Of a DNA stretch of 64,000 nucleotides, positions 43,518-52,850 are shown one piece after another (the first letter of the stretch is position 1; every line of letters starts with the position of its first letter). The notes under the pieces are model-generated. The model was given only the letters and a program-made list of their open reading frames with translations, was not told where the DNA came from and ran no database searches. The position numbers and the translations under genes are program-made. Source of the stretch: Sphingobium baderi (GTDB lineage: Bacteria; Pseudomonadota; Alphaproteobacteria; Sphingomonadales; Sphingomonadaceae); the NCBI RefSeq assembly GCF_001456115.1, contig NZ_CP013264.1, positions 1,313,501-1,377,500 of the forward strand. Direction: 5' to 3'.

Positions 43518-44447
43518 ATGACCAGACATTTTCTCAACCTGACCGACGCGGGCGGCGACGCCATCGCCGCGATGATCGCCGACGCCATCGACCGCAAGGC
43601 GGCACGCAAGGCCCTGCCCAAGGGCGCGACCGATGCGGATGCGCCGCTCGCCGGACGGACGCTGGCGATGATCTTCGAGAAAAATTCGACCCGCACGCGC
43701 GTCTCCTTCGACATGGCGATCCGGCAACTGGGCGGCAATTCGCTGATCCTGGACGGCGCGACCAGCCAGCTTGGGCGCGGTGAAACAGTGGCGGATACGG
43801 CCCGCGTGCTCAGCCGCATGTGCGATGCGATCATGATCCGCACGGACGACCATGCGAAGATCGAGGAAATGGCGCACTATGCCAGCGTTCCGGTCGTCAA
43901 CGGCCTGACCGACCTGTCGCACCCCTGCCAGATCGTCGCCGATCTGCTGACGGTGGTGGAGCATGGGCTGGCCCTGCCGGGCAGCCAGTGGGCGTGGCTG
44001 GGCGACGGCAATAATGTGCTCCATTCGATCGTGGAGGCGGCGGGCCTGCTCAAGTTCGACGTCCGCATCGGCGTGCCCGAAGGCTATGATCCCGATCCGT
44101 CCTTCGCGGAGGCGGCACAGGCGCTGGGATCGCGCATCACCCTGACCCGCGATCCGCAGGCGGCGGTGGCGGATGCCGATGTCGTCGTCACCGACACATG
44201 GATTTCCATGGGACAGGCCCACGCGGACGAAAAGCTGAAGGCGATGATGCCCTATCAGGTGACGCCCGCGCTGATGGCCGGGGCGAAGGCGGACGCGAAG
44301 TTCCTCCATTGCCTGCCCGCGCATCGCGGCGAGGAAGTGGTGGCGGAGGTCATCGACGGACCGCAGTCGTTGATCTGGGATGAAGCGGAAAACCGCATCC
44401 ATGCCCAGAAATCCGTCCTGCTGTGGGCGTTCGGCCTGCTCGGTTGA
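43518..44447 (+). CDS. argF: Ornithine carbamoyltransferase
   Basis: 309 residues. Carbamoyl-phosphate-binding STRTR ([11 protein letters not shown]), HPCQ ([13 protein letters not shown]) and the ornithine-site [11 protein letters not shown] are intact. It makes citrulline from ornithine and carbamoyl phosphate, the step after ArgD products are deacetylated. A GGAGG ribosome-binding site precedes the start. It is probably co-transcribed with argD. Confidence 0.96.
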   Translation: MTRHFLNLTDAGGDAIAAMIADAIDRKAARKALPKGATDADAPLAGRTLAMIFEKNSTRTRVSFDMAIRQLGGNSLILDGATSQLGRGETVADTARVLSRMCDAIMIRTDDHAKIEEMAHYASVPVVNGLTDLSHPCQIVADLLTVVEHGLALPGSQWAWLGDGNNVLHSIVEAAGLLKFDVRIGVPEGYDPDPSFAEAAQALGSRITLTRDPQAAVADADVVVTDTWISMGQAHADEKLKAMMPYQVTPALMAGAKADAKFLHCLPAHRGEEVVAEVIDGPQSLIWDEAENRIHAQKSVLLWAFGLLG

Positions 44448-44480
44448 GTTTTGCGGCGGCATTCCTATCTAGCCGGGGTT

Positions 44481-44500
44481 CATCCCCGCCCTCGGGGATG
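44481..44500 (+). terminator. Hairpin between argF and hslO
   Basis: CATCCCCG (44481-44488) and CGGGGATG (44493-44500) form a perfect 8-bp stem with a 4-base loop, 33 bases after the argF stop. A pyrimidine-rich stretch rather than a T-run follows, so termination may be partial. Confidence 0.5.
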
Positions 44501-44547
44501 CTGTCCTTCTCTCCCGCCGTTCGTGCGGCGATAATCGGAGCCCGTTT

Positions 44548-45453
44548 TTGACCTTTTCCGCCAATGTCGACCAAGCTCTGGGTTTCACCATTCCCTCGCG
44601 CCATGTGCGCGGACGGATCGTGCGCCTCGGGCCTGTGCTGAACGATGTGCTTGCCGCGCATGACTATCCGCCGCAGATCGAGCGCCTGCTAGCCTCCGGT
44701 CTGGTGCTCGCGGCGCTGCTCGGCAGCACGCTCAAGGATGCCGGGGGGCAGCTCACGCTGCAGGCGCAGACGGAAAATGGCGTGGTGAGCCTGCTGGTGG
44801 CCGATTACAAGGCGGGCGAACTGAGAGGCTATGCCAAATTCGATGCCGACCGTCTGGCGGAGCTTGGCGCCGACCCCACGCTGTTCGGGCTGTTTGGCAA
44901 GGGCTATCTTGCCATCACCTTCGATCAGGCGGTGACCGGCGAGCGTTATCAGGGCATCGTGCCGCTGGATGGCGAATCGATCGCGCAGGCGGCGGAGCAT
45001 TATTTCTTCCAGTCCGAACAAATTCCCAGCATCATCCAGATCGCAACCCGTCATGAGGCGGACGGATGCTTCGCGGCGGGCATGCTGCTCCAGCACCTGC
45101 CCGAAGGCGAAGTCGGCCGCGAGCGGCTGCATGTGCGGCACGATCATCCCGAATGGGAGCATGTGCAGGCGCTGGCGATAACGTTGAAGGACGAGGAACT
45201 GACGGACGACATGCTTCCGCTGGCGGATATGCTCTGGCGGCTGTTCCATGAGGAGCAGGAGGTGCGCGTGACGGAAAGCTCTGTCCTGGCCAAGGGATGC
45301 CGTTGCGACCTGGACCATATCCGCGACGTCATTGGCCGTTTTTCCGAGCAGGAGCGCGCGGAAATGGCGGACGAACGCGGGGTGATCGGCGTCGATTGCG
45401 CCTTTTGCTCGCGCCTGTTCCCGCTCGCGCTCGATAGTTTCACCCGGCACTGA
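44548..45453 (+). CDS. hslO: Hsp33 redox-regulated chaperone
   Basis: 301 residues from a TTG start with GGAG 8 bases upstream. The zinc-binding cysteines C251/C253 (KGCRCD) and C284/C287 (CAFC) near the C-terminus are the redox switch. Under oxidative unfolding stress they form disulfides and turn the protein into a holdase. The substrate-binding domain precedes them. Confidence 0.94.
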   Translation: MTFSANVDQALGFTIPSRHVRGRIVRLGPVLNDVLAAHDYPPQIERLLASGLVLAALLGSTLKDAGGQLTLQAQTENGVVSLLVADYKAGELRGYAKFDADRLAELGADPTLFGLFGKGYLAITFDQAVTGERYQGIVPLDGESIAQAAEHYFFQSEQIPSIIQIATRHEADGCFAAGMLLQHLPEGEVGRERLHVRHDHPEWEHVQALAITLKDEELTDDMLPLADMLWRLFHEEQEVRVTESSVLAKGCRCDLDHIRDVIGRFSEQERAEMADERGVIGVDCAFCSRLFPLALDSFTRH

Positions 45454-45610
45454 TCCGCTCGATCGGGGCAGGACCATGTCCCACATTGGGGCAGGGCCAT
45501 CCTTCCTGCGCTATCAAATTGCCGCAATTGGGCACTATTCCGCTTATCTGGGGACGTGGAAGGGCGGCCGGCTGTTTGCCGACGATGCGTAGCGGGGCTA
45601 TTGAGGATCT

Positions 45611-46012
45611 ATGGTGACGATGTGGTTGCGTGCGATCATTGTGGGAACGTTGATGATGGCGGCAGGAACGGCCGCGGCAAAGCCGCAACGGCTGGTCGCG
45701 CTCGATACGGTGCAGCCGGGCGAATGGGAATTGCGCGCGCTGGAGAAGGATGGAGGAAAGCGCCGGATCTGCGTGCGCGATCCGCGTCAGCTCCTCCAGA
45801 CGGAACATGCCCGCCACCAATGCCGCTTCTTCACCGTGAAAGATGAACCTGCCGCAGCATCGGTCACTTATGACTGCGCGGCGGGCGGCGGAGGACGCAC
45901 CGACGTGCGCGTCGAAACGCCGCGGCTGGTGCAGATTCGATCGCAAGGCGTGGCGAACGGCGCGCCTTTTGCACGGGTCATGGAAGCTCGTCGCATTGGC
46001 GCCTGCCGCTAG
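45611..46012 (+). CDS. Small exported DUF3617-like protein
   Basis: 133 residues with a signal peptide (LRAIIVGTLMMAAGTAAA) and a mature domain with GEWELRALEKDGG, three to four cysteines (ICVRD, HQCRFF, YDCAAG, final GACR) and a beta-rich pattern as in DUF3617 proteins common in sphingomonads. The family match is a tentative recognition and the function is unknown. A GAGG ribosome-binding site precedes the ATG. The 157-base gap before it holds a 13-base dyad AATTGC-C-GCAATT (45517). Confidence 0.72.
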   Translation: MVTMWLRAIIVGTLMMAAGTAAAKPQRLVALDTVQPGEWELRALEKDGGKRRICVRDPRQLLQTEHARHQCRFFTVKDEPAAASVTYDCAAGGGGRTDVRVETPRLVQIRSQGVANGAPFARVMEARRIGACR

Positions 46013-46059
46013 GAAGCCGGGCTTGCGCGTGCGGGGATGGGGCGTTAGCGCATCACGCC

Positions 46060-46752
46060 ATGGTCGCAAATAAAGGAAAATTCGCCGTCGTCCTGCTTTC
46101 GGGAGGACTGGATTCAATGGTTGCCGGCGGGCTGGCTCGCGAGGCGGGTTATCATGTGCTGGCGCTGACGATTGATTATAATCAGCGGCATCGCGTGGAA
46201 CTGCGCGCGGCGGCGCGTATCGCAAAGGCGTTGAATGCGATGTCCCACATCGTCCTGCCGCTGGACCTGACCGCTTTTGGCGGGTCGGCGCTGACAGCCG
46301 ACATCGCGGTGCCCAAAGGAGGCGTGGGGGCTGATATTCCCGTCACCTATGTTCCGGCCCGCAACGCCATATTTCTTTCGCTGACACTGGGACTGGCCGA
46401 GGCGGCGGGCGCGAACGATGTATTCATCGGCGTGAACGCGCTGGATTATTCCGGTTATCCCGACTGCCGCCCGGAATTTATCGATGCGTTCCAGAAGATG
46501 GCGACGCTGGCCACCAAAGCGGGCGTGGAAGGCAAACCCGTTCGCATCAACACACCGCTTCAGCATATGAGCAAGGCGGACATCGTGCGGGAAGCCCATC
46601 GGCTGGGGCTGGATGCGGGGATGAGCTGGTCATGCTATGATCCCGCGCCCAACGGCCAGCACTGTGGCCTGTGCGATAGCTGCCGGTTGCGGGCCAAGGG
46701 TTTTCAGGAAGCGGGTCTGACCGACCCCACCCATTATGCGACGCGGCCCTGA
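46060..46752 (+). CDS. queC: 7-cyano-7-deazaguanine synthase
   Basis: 230 residues. The PP-loop VLLSGGLDSM binds ATP, and the zinc-binding CGLCDSCRLRAKGF lies near the C-terminus. It converts 7-carboxy-7-deazaguanine to preQ0 with ammonia and ATP, for queuosine in tRNA. The next gene is queE, 12 bases away, so the two form an operon. Confidence 0.96.
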   Translation: MVANKGKFAVVLLSGGLDSMVAGGLAREAGYHVLALTIDYNQRHRVELRAAARIAKALNAMSHIVLPLDLTAFGGSALTADIAVPKGGVGADIPVTYVPARNAIFLSLTLGLAEAAGANDVFIGVNALDYSGYPDCRPEFIDAFQKMATLATKAGVEGKPVRINTPLQHMSKADIVREAHRLGLDAGMSWSCYDPAPNGQHCGLCDSCRLRAKGFQEAGLTDPTHYATRP

Positions 46753-46764
46753 AGGCTTCATGCG

Positions 46765-47412
46765 ATGAGCTATGCGGTCAAGGAAATGTTCCTGACCCTC
46801 CAGGGAGAGGGGGTGCATGCCGGACGCCGGGCCGTGTTCCTGCGTTTTGCCGGATGCAACCTCTGGACCGGCCGCGAACGTGACCGGGCCGACGCCGTCT
46901 GCCGCTTTTGCGATACCGATTTCGTCGGCACCGATGGCGAAGGCGGCGGCAAATTCCCGGACGCCGCCGCGCTCGCCGATGCCGCGCAGGATTTTTGGGG
47001 ACAGGACCGGGCGCTGCGTTACATCGTCCTGACCGGGGGCGAGCCGATGTTGCAGATCGACGATGCCCTGGTCGATGCGCTGCACGATCGTGGCTTCACC
47101 ATTGCGATAGAAAGCAATGGAACCTTGCCGGTCCATCCGGGAATCGACTGGGTCTGCATCAGCCCCAAGGCCGGCAGTGATGTCGTCCAGAAAAGTGGCG
47201 ATGAGCTAAAGCTTGTATGGCCGCAGCCGGGCGCGGGCCATTCCGTGGAAGAGGTCGACGCCATGGAGCAATGGGCGTTCGGTCATCTGCTGGTCCAGCC
47301 GCTCGACGATGCGGCGGCGGCGGACAATGTCAAAGCCGCCATCGCCTTTGTGATGGAGCGCCCGCGCTGGCGGCTGACGCTCCAGTCCCACAAATATCTG
47401 GGTCTGCGTTGA
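46765..47412 (+). CDS. queE: 7-carboxy-7-deazaguanine synthase
   Basis: 215 residues, a radical-SAM enzyme with the expanded cluster motif CNLWTGRERDRADAVC, then RFCD (C-x14-C-x2-C), as in proteobacterial QueE. It makes 7-carboxy-7-deazaguanine from the QueD product; queD is not in the window. TGGEPM and SPKAG are further family motifs. It ends 10 bases before the convergent gene at 47423. Confidence 0.96.
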   Translation: MSYAVKEMFLTLQGEGVHAGRRAVFLRFAGCNLWTGRERDRADAVCRFCDTDFVGTDGEGGGKFPDAAALADAAQDFWGQDRALRYIVLTGGEPMLQIDDALVDALHDRGFTIAIESNGTLPVHPGIDWVCISPKAGSDVVQKSGDELKLVWPQPGAGHSVEEVDAMEQWAFGHLLVQPLDDAAAADNVKAAIAFVMERPRWRLTLQSHKYLGLR

Positions 47413-47422
47413 GACCGTTTCG

Positions 47423-48112
47423 TCAGGGCCGTGCGTTCGTCCCGGCTTCCCATTGCTGCTGGCAGGCGGGCGTCAGCTTGCCCTTTTTCCAGCATTTGGC
47501 ATCGAGCGAGGGCAGCGATAGCGAATAGCTGCGGCCCGGATCGCCATAATATTGATCGCTTGCCAGGATCAGGGATTTCTTGATGGATGGCAGGCCGCTG
47601 CGCGCCACTTCATGCAGCTTGCCGCGATCCGCGAAGATTGCCTGCCGCCCGACTTCACCGGCAGCCTGACAGAATCCGCGCTGCGCCTGAACCGTCGAAT
47701 AACCGGAATAGATGCGGGTGCCATATTGGTCGGCGGCCGACTGGCCCGGCTTGCCCTTGCCCACGGTCCGCTGGAAATAGCCCAGCACCGTCGCCATCGC
47801 CGCGTCGAGTTCCGCGTCATGATGGGCGATCATCGCATTATAATTGCTGATCGCGAGGAGCGTCGGCTCGAACTGGCATTGCAGGGCGGCGACATTCAGC
47901 GCCGCGCGCAGATTCCACACCAGACCCGCGCGGATTTCCGCAGCCGTGGCGCCTGGCAGGCCCAAGGCGGTAGCGGCCTGATCGTCGGTCAGGGGCGGCG
48001 CGCTCAGGTCCGGGGGCGACCAGTAGAACTGGGCGGCGGCGGGCTGGACCGCCATGGCGGCGGCCATGGCGAGGCCTGAAAGCAGGTGGCGTGTGGCAAA
48101 GCGGAACGTCAT
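47423..48112 (-). CDS. Exported protein of unknown function
   Basis: 229 residues with a signal peptide (LLSGLAMAAAMAVQPAAAQ). The mature part has four cysteines (LQCQFE, GFCQAAG, AKCWKKG, PACQQQW) and the segments NYNAMIAHHDAELDAAM and YGTRIYSGYSTVQAQRGFC. I do not recognise the family; it looks like a conserved small periplasmic protein of sphingomonads. It is convergent with queE and has no operon partner beyond the lipoprotein gene upstream. Confidence 0.75.
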   Translation of the reverse strand: MTFRFATRHLLSGLAMAAAMAVQPAAAQFYWSPPDLSAPPLTDDQAATALGLPGATAAEIRAGLVWNLRAALNVAALQCQFEPTLLAISNYNAMIAHHDAELDAAMATVLGYFQRTVGKGKPGQSAADQYGTRIYSGYSTVQAQRGFCQAAGEVGRQAIFADRGKLHEVARSGLPSIKKSLILASDQYYGDPGRSYSLSLPSLDAKCWKKGKLTPACQQQWEAGTNARP

Positions 48113-48212
48113 CTAAAATCCTTCTCCGAAGAAGGGCGGAATATCACCCCGCATGGCACTGGTCACTAGCTTTGCGAGGTTCGCCTGCATCTTGTGTCCG
48201 TTTGCCACGCCC

Positions 48213-48515
48213 TTATTGGTCGGCGACCACTTCGGCGCCCTGATCGGCTGATTCGCCGATCTCTTCCTTTTTCCTGTCGGGCCTGGCCGTAGCGACGCTT
48301 TCATTGCTCGCATTTCCGGCCGGCATGACGGTGGCGGTGCCCTCGCTCTGGACGCCATCCAGATCGGTCATCGCGTCGGTCGCGGTGCCGTCGATCACTT
48401 CCATATCCTTCATCTGCACGGCGTTGCCGCCCTTATCCCCGCCGCCGCATCCTATGAGGGTGGCGCAGCCGCTCAAAAGGACGGCTTTAATGAGGATTTT
48501 TGCCGTGGCATGCAT
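48213..48515 (-). CDS. Small lipoprotein of unknown function
   Basis: 100 residues from the ATG at 48515, which has an ideal GGAG ribosome-binding site; a TTG six codons earlier overlaps that site. The signal sequence ends in the lipobox LIGC, followed by GGGDKGG. The rest is acidic, low-complexity and probably disordered (ATDAMTDLDGVQSEGTATVM). The function is unknown. Confidence 0.68.
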   Translation of the reverse strand: MHATAKILIKAVLLSGCATLIGCGGGDKGGNAVQMKDMEVIDGTATDAMTDLDGVQSEGTATVMPAGNASNESVATARPDRKKEEIGESADQGAEVVADQ

Positions 48516-48596
48516 CCGGGTCTCCTTGTTCAATGGCTAAGCCCGGCAGCCCCCCGCCCGGCAAAGCGGCGACCCTAACGGCCCGTTCAATATTGC

Positions 48597-49289
48597 TCAA
48601 CCCCCCGTGCCGCACCGGCCCAGATGACCGAGAAATGCAGGGAAATGAGCCCTTAGCGCAGCATCCAGTTCCGCCATTCCAGCCTTGCAGCCCAGCGCGG
48701 CCATGCTTGTGACCGGATATTCGCTGATCCCGCACGGCACGATGCCGCCAAAATGCGACAGGTCGGGATCGACGTTGATGGAAAAGCCATGGAGCGTGAT
48801 CCAGCGGCGCACACGGATGCCCAGAGCGCCGATCTTTGCTTCCCGGCCGTGCTCATCGTTCGTCCAGATGCCGATGCGGCCTTCCGCCCGCCGCGCGGAG
48901 ATACCCAGATCAGCGAGCGCCGCGATCATCCATCCTTCAAGATGATGGACGAAATTTCGCACGTCCCGCCCACGGTCGCGCAGGTCGATGTTGAGGTAGC
49001 CGATACGCTGGCCCGGCCCGTGATAGGTGTAGCGGCCTCCACGGCCCGCGACGTGAACGGGAAACCGCGGATCGATCAGTTCGGCCGGATCGGCGCTCGT
49101 TCCCGCCGTATAGAGCGGGGGATGTTGAAGCAGCCATATGCGCTCCTTCGCTTCCCCGGCGAAGATCGCGGCGGCACGCGCCTCCATGTCCGCCAAGGCT
49201 TCGGGATAATCCACCTGTGCGGTTTCGGCGCGCCATTCGACGCGGCCGGCTGCTTCGGACACGGACGGAAAAGGAGAGGGGGCGGTCAT
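48597..49289 (-). CDS. lipB: Octanoyl-(acyl carrier protein) transferase LipB
   Basis: 230 residues from the ATG at 49289 with AAGGAA upstream; the longer frame to 49394 overlaps the divergent gene at 49367. Motifs: [20 protein letters not shown], the catalytic lysine in [14 protein letters not shown] and the catalytic C186 in [14 protein letters not shown]. It moves octanoyl groups from acyl carrier protein to lipoate-dependent enzymes. Confidence 0.96.
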   Translation of the reverse strand: MTAPSPFPSVSEAAGRVEWRAETAQVDYPEALADMEARAAAIFAGEAKERIWLLQHPPLYTAGTSADPAELIDPRFPVHVAGRGGRYTYHGPGQRIGYLNIDLRDRGRDVRNFVHHLEGWMIAALADLGISARRAEGRIGIWTNDEHGREAKIGALGIRVRRWITLHGFSINVDPDLSHFGGIVPCGISEYPVTSMAALGCKAGMAELDAALRAHFPAFLGHLGRCGTGG

Positions 49290-49366
49290 GGCGTTTCCTT
49301 GACTTGCGCGAAGCGAGCGATCAAGTCTCCAGCGCATTTTCGCGCAAGGGATGAAGGCATAAAGAT

Positions 49367-50155
49367 ATGGCGGCATTGTCGATCGGCAAGGCATGGGAAG
49401 ACAGCCTGGCTTTCATCAAGCGCGAAGGGAGCCTGTTGTTTCCCGTCGCCCTGTTGTTCCTGTCTGTGCCGATGGCCATCCTGCAACTGATGATCCCGCC
49501 AGACTATATGCGGATGGCGCCGGGCCAGACGCTGGCTTCGCTGCCGCCGCTGCCCGGGACGGTGAAGATTGCGATGATCGTGGCTGGGATCGTCATGTTG
49601 ATTGGATCGCTCGCGGTCTATGCGCTGGCGTTGCGACCGGGCATCAGCGTGGCGGAGGCGATCCGCCTCGCCATCAAGCGGCTGCCGGTGATATTGGGCG
49701 CGTCTGTGCTTGTCGGTATTGCGCTCATGTTCGTCCTGTTCGGCGCGGCGATGATCGGCGGTCTGCTGTCGGTCGCGATCGGCAAGGTGGGCGGGCTGAT
49801 CCTTGCCGCCGCGCTGATGCTGGCGGCGATGCTCTATGTCAGCGCACGAATGTTGCCGCTCAGCGCCCTTGTCATCGATCATCGGCAGGGAGTGATGGCC
49901 GCGCTCAGGCAGACGCTGTCGTTGACGCGGGGGCAGGCCGGGCGACTGGGGGCCTTCATCCTCGTTTCGATGATGCTGATTCTGGTGGTCCAGATCGCCG
50001 TGCAGTCGATATTCGGCATCGTCGGCACGCTGATTCTGGGGCAGGAAGGCGGAAGATCGGTCAGCGACATCGCCGTCGCCCTCGCGGCGGGGGCTGCGAA
50101 CGTCTATCTGATGGTGTTCACCGCGCGCATTTATCGCCAACTGGAGGGGGCATAA
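49367..50155 (+). CDS. Polytopic membrane protein
   Basis: 262 residues with about six hydrophobic segments, such as [36 protein letters not shown] and [19 protein letters not shown], and a polar stretch with [16 protein letters not shown] between them. This layout resembles the membrane part of glycerophosphoryl-diester phosphodiesterase-type proteins, but no catalytic domain is present, so no function is assigned. It is divergent from lipB and convergent with the GNAT gene. Confidence 0.7.
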   Translation: MAALSIGKAWEDSLAFIKREGSLLFPVALLFLSVPMAILQLMIPPDYMRMAPGQTLASLPPLPGTVKIAMIVAGIVMLIGSLAVYALALRPGISVAEAIRLAIKRLPVILGASVLVGIALMFVLFGAAMIGGLLSVAIGKVGGLILAAALMLAAMLYVSARMLPLSALVIDHRQGVMAALRQTLSLTRGQAGRLGAFILVSMMLILVVQIAVQSIFGIVGTLILGQEGGRSVSDIAVALAAGAANVYLMVFTARIYRQLEGA

Positions 50156-50168
50156 GCGCCCCTCCGCG

Positions 50169-50753
50169 TCAGTCCAGCAGCGGCACCTGCGGCGCTGCAT
50201 CGCGAGGCAATATGCCGGCCAGGCGCGGATCGGCGAAAATCTCCACCTCCCGTGCGAAGGGGCGGAAGCCGTGTTTCTGGTAGAAGCCCAACGCCGCGGG
50301 GCTGTCGAGCGTGCAGGTGTGCACCCATAAACGCTCCACATCCTTGCGCCATGCCAGCGCCTTGGCCTGCATCATCAGCCATTGGCCAAATCCCTTGCCG
50401 TTGAGGCCGGGTATGAGGCCTAGAAAGGCGAGTTCGCAATCGGGCAGCGACCGAAAATCCAGTTCCAGCAGGCCCACTTCCACGCCGCGCGGGTCCGTCA
50501 CCGCATAAATGGACACGGCCGGATCGTGGATGATGGCGGCCAGCGCGGCGTCATCCATCACCAGCCGCGAAAACCAGAGCCAGGGCGTGCCAATCCGGCG
50601 GAACAGCGTCCGATAGGCATCCAGTCCAGGCTCTTTCCACGGCGCCAGCCGCAGCGGAGCGGGCGGGATGGGGGCGGGCATTGGCCGTTCGCGCATTTCC
50701 AGATGGGTGACGATGGCCGCGACCTGTCCTTTCGCCACGGGCGTCAGGCTCAT
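50169..50753 (-). CDS. GNAT-family N-acetyltransferase
   Basis: 194 residues from the ATG at 50753, 5 bases after the hemF stop with GGAG upstream. The acetyl-CoA-binding region reads LAFLGLIPGLNGKGFGQWLM, followed by LWVHTCTLDSPAALGFYQKHGF, the two best-conserved GNAT segments. The acceptor is unknown. It is probably co-transcribed with hemF. Confidence 0.88.
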   Translation of the reverse strand: MSLTPVAKGQVAAIVTHLEMRERPMPAPIPPAPLRLAPWKEPGLDAYRTLFRRIGTPWLWFSRLVMDDAALAAIIHDPAVSIYAVTDPRGVEVGLLELDFRSLPDCELAFLGLIPGLNGKGFGQWLMMQAKALAWRKDVERLWVHTCTLDSPAALGFYQKHGFRPFAREVEIFADPRLAGILPRDAAPQVPLLD

Positions 50754-50758
50754 GAGCT

Positions 50759-51610
50759 TCAGCTCCAGCTTGCCATGGGCGGCAGGCTCATCAGAATCGC
50801 GTCGATGTTGCCGCCGGTCTTGAGGCCGAACAGCGTGCCGCGATCGTGGACGAGGTTGAATTCGGCATAGCGTCCCCGCCATTCCAGCATCGAGCGATAT
50901 TCTTCTTCCGACCAGCTTTCGTGCATCCGCCGCCGCACGATGGGCGCGAAGGCTTCCAGAAAAGCCTCTCCCACAGAACGGGTGAAGGCGAAATTGGCAT
51001 CGAAATCGCCCTCCAGATGATCGTAGAAGATACCGCCAACGCCCCGGTGCACGCCGCGATGCGGGATGAAAAAATAATCGTCCGCCCATGCCTTGAACCG
51101 TGGGTGATAGTCCGGGTCATGGGCGTCGCAGGCGGCCTTGAGCACATTATGGAAATGGGCCGTATCCTCCTCGCGCGGCAAGGGCGGGTTGAGGTCCGCG
51201 CCGCCGCCGAACCAGCTTTTGGCCGTCACCAGATAGCGCGTGTTCATATGAACGGCGGGCACATGCGGGCTGGCCATATGAGCAACCAGACTGATGCCCG
51301 TCGCGAAAAAGGCGGGATCGTCGTCTGCCCCATGGATCGTCTTTGCGAATTCGGGAGCAAAAGCGCCGCTGACAGTGGATACGTTGACGCCGACCTTCTC
51401 GAACACCTTGCCTTTCATCACGCCGCGCACGCCGCCGCCGCCCTCGCCCGCAACAAGGCCCGGTGCTTCGCGATCCCAAGGGGTGAAAACGAAGCGCGCA
51501 TCGCTTCCCGCTTCCCGCTCGATGGCCTCGAACTGCTCGCAGATGCGGGTTCGCAGCGATTCGAACCAGTCGCGGGCGGATTGCTGTTTGGGATCGAGCG
51601 TCAATGTCAT
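50759..51610 (-). CDS. hemF: Oxygen-dependent coproporphyrinogen III oxidase
   Basis: 283 residues. Family motifs include MNTRYLVTAKSWFGGGADLN, PHRGVHRGVGGIFYD and EWRGRYAEFNLVHDRGTLFG. It oxidatively decarboxylates coproporphyrinogen III to protoporphyrinogen IX in haem synthesis. It overlaps trmL by 4 bases (ATGA). Haem demand from the nearby bc1 genes is a loose functional link. Confidence 0.97.
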   Translation of the reverse strand: MTLTLDPKQQSARDWFESLRTRICEQFEAIEREAGSDARFVFTPWDREAPGLVAGEGGGGVRGVMKGKVFEKVGVNVSTVSGAFAPEFAKTIHGADDDPAFFATGISLVAHMASPHVPAVHMNTRYLVTAKSWFGGGADLNPPLPREEDTAHFHNVLKAACDAHDPDYHPRFKAWADDYFFIPHRGVHRGVGGIFYDHLEGDFDANFAFTRSVGEAFLEAFAPIVRRRMHESWSEEEYRSMLEWRGRYAEFNLVHDRGTLFGLKTGGNIDAILMSLPPMASWS

Positions 51611-52065
51611 TGCGGAAACTTTCCAGTCTGGCGTAGGGCTTCGGCCACCGCGATGCCCGTCGAAACGGCGATGTTCAAGGATCGAAATCCCGGCGCCATC
51701 GGAATACGCACGCGAATATCGGCCATGTCGCGCACCGCAACCGGCACGCCCGCGCTTTCCGATCCCATCAGCAGGACGTCGCTCTCCTGAAAGGCGACGT
51801 CAGGCAGGCGTTGCGATGCGTGGCTGCTCATGAGGATCAGGCGGCGGCCTTCAGAGCGGCGCAGGGCGTCGAAGGCTTCGAAATTCGCATGGCGCGTGAC
51901 CTCCGCCGCCGCGCCGTAATCCATCGCGGCGCGTTTCAGGCGAGAATCGGAAAAGGCGAATCCGGTCGGCATGATGATGTCCACTGGCACGGAAAAACAG
52001 GCGGCAAGCCGTAAAATGGCGCCGACATTTCCCGCAATCTCGGGCTGATAAAGGGCGATACGCAT
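51607..52065 (-). CDS. trmL: tRNA (cytidine/uridine-34-2'-O)-methyltransferase
   Basis: 152 residues, a SPOUT methyltransferase of the TrmL size class. MRIALYQPEIAGNVGAILRL starts the protein, and LLMGSESAGVP and IPMAPGFRSLNIAVSTGIA form the SAM-binding knot. It methylates the ribose of the wobble base in leucine tRNAs. It is the first gene of the trmL-hemF-GNAT series. The 207-base gap to petA shows only leader and promoter sequence. Confidence 0.93.
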   Translation of the reverse strand: MRIALYQPEIAGNVGAILRLAACFSVPVDIIMPTGFAFSDSRLKRAAMDYGAAAEVTRHANFEAFDALRRSEGRRLILMSSHASQRLPDVAFQESDVLLMGSESAGVPVAVRDMADIRVRIPMAPGFRSLNIAVSTGIAVAEALRQTGKFPQ

Positions 52066-52272
52066 GCCGCGCGCATAAAGCAGCAGGGCAAATTGTCATA
52101 GCCATGTCCAAATTGCTGTTGGCAAAATGCGCTCCCTGAGGTTATCAGGCCCGCGAACACGCTAGGGGGAAAGCGGGGGCCGTCGCTTTATAGGCACCCA
52201 AATTCCTTGATAATCAGGGCCGGAGACGGCAATGCGGCGGGATCAGGGACGTTCTTGCAAGGGTTGAGGTGC

Positions 52273-52839
52273 ATGGCGAGCGTTGAACATACGGACGGCG
52301 AAATACAAGCCGGCGGAGACGGAGTGCGCCGCCGCGATTTTATCAACATCGCCGCGGTGAGCTTTGCGGGGGTCGGCGCGGTTGTCGTCGTCCTGCCGCT
52401 GATCGATCAGATGAATCCCAGCGCCGACGTGCTCGCGCTGGCATCGACGGAAGTCGATCTTTCGGCGATTCAGCCGGGACAGGCGATCAAGACGACCTTC
52501 CGGTCGCAGCCCCTGTTCGTGCGTCAGTTGACGGACAAGGAAATAGCTGAAGCCGACAAGGTCGATATTTCCACCCTGCGCGATCCGCAGACGCTGGAAG
52601 AACGCACCGTCGACGGCAAGAAGCAGTGGCTTATCACCATGGGCGTGTGCACCCATCTGGGCTGTGTGCCGCTGGGCGCGGGCGAGGGTGAGAATCGCGG
52701 CGAATATGGCGGCTATTTCTGCCCCTGCCACGGTTCGTCCTATGACACCGCGGCCCGCATTCGTAAGGGCCCCGCGCCCAAGAACCTGGAAGTGCCGAAG
52801 TTCAGCTTCACTTCCGACACTGCCATTCTTGTAGGCTGA
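52273..52839 (+). CDS. petA: Ubiquinol-cytochrome c reductase Rieske iron-sulfur subunit
   Basis: 188 residues from the ATG at 52273 with a GAGG ribosome-binding site. A twin-arginine start (RRRDF) and one helix (AVSFAGVGAVVVVLPLI) anchor it. The 2Fe-2S ligands lie in CTHLGC (from C126) and CPCHGS (from C150). It passes electrons from ubiquinol to cytochrome c1. It heads petABC with 11-15 base gaps. Confidence 0.97.
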   Translation: MASVEHTDGEIQAGGDGVRRRDFINIAAVSFAGVGAVVVVLPLIDQMNPSADVLALASTEVDLSAIQPGQAIKTTFRSQPLFVRQLTDKEIAEADKVDISTLRDPQTLEERTVDGKKQWLITMGVCTHLGCVPLGAGEGENRGEYGGYFCPCHGSSYDTAARIRKGPAPKNLEVPKFSFTSDTAILVG

Positions 52840-52850
52840 GGTAAGAAACG

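Noticed and set aside
45517..45529. Dyad AATTGC-C-GCAATT before the DUF3617-like gene
   Set aside because: It differs from the TTGCCG-N5-CGGCAA sites and stands alone; it may be an ordinary promoter element.
45454..46059. Possible preQ1 riboswitch ahead of queC
   Set aside because: No aptamer-like hairpin plus A-rich tail was seen, and the queC leader is only 47 bases.
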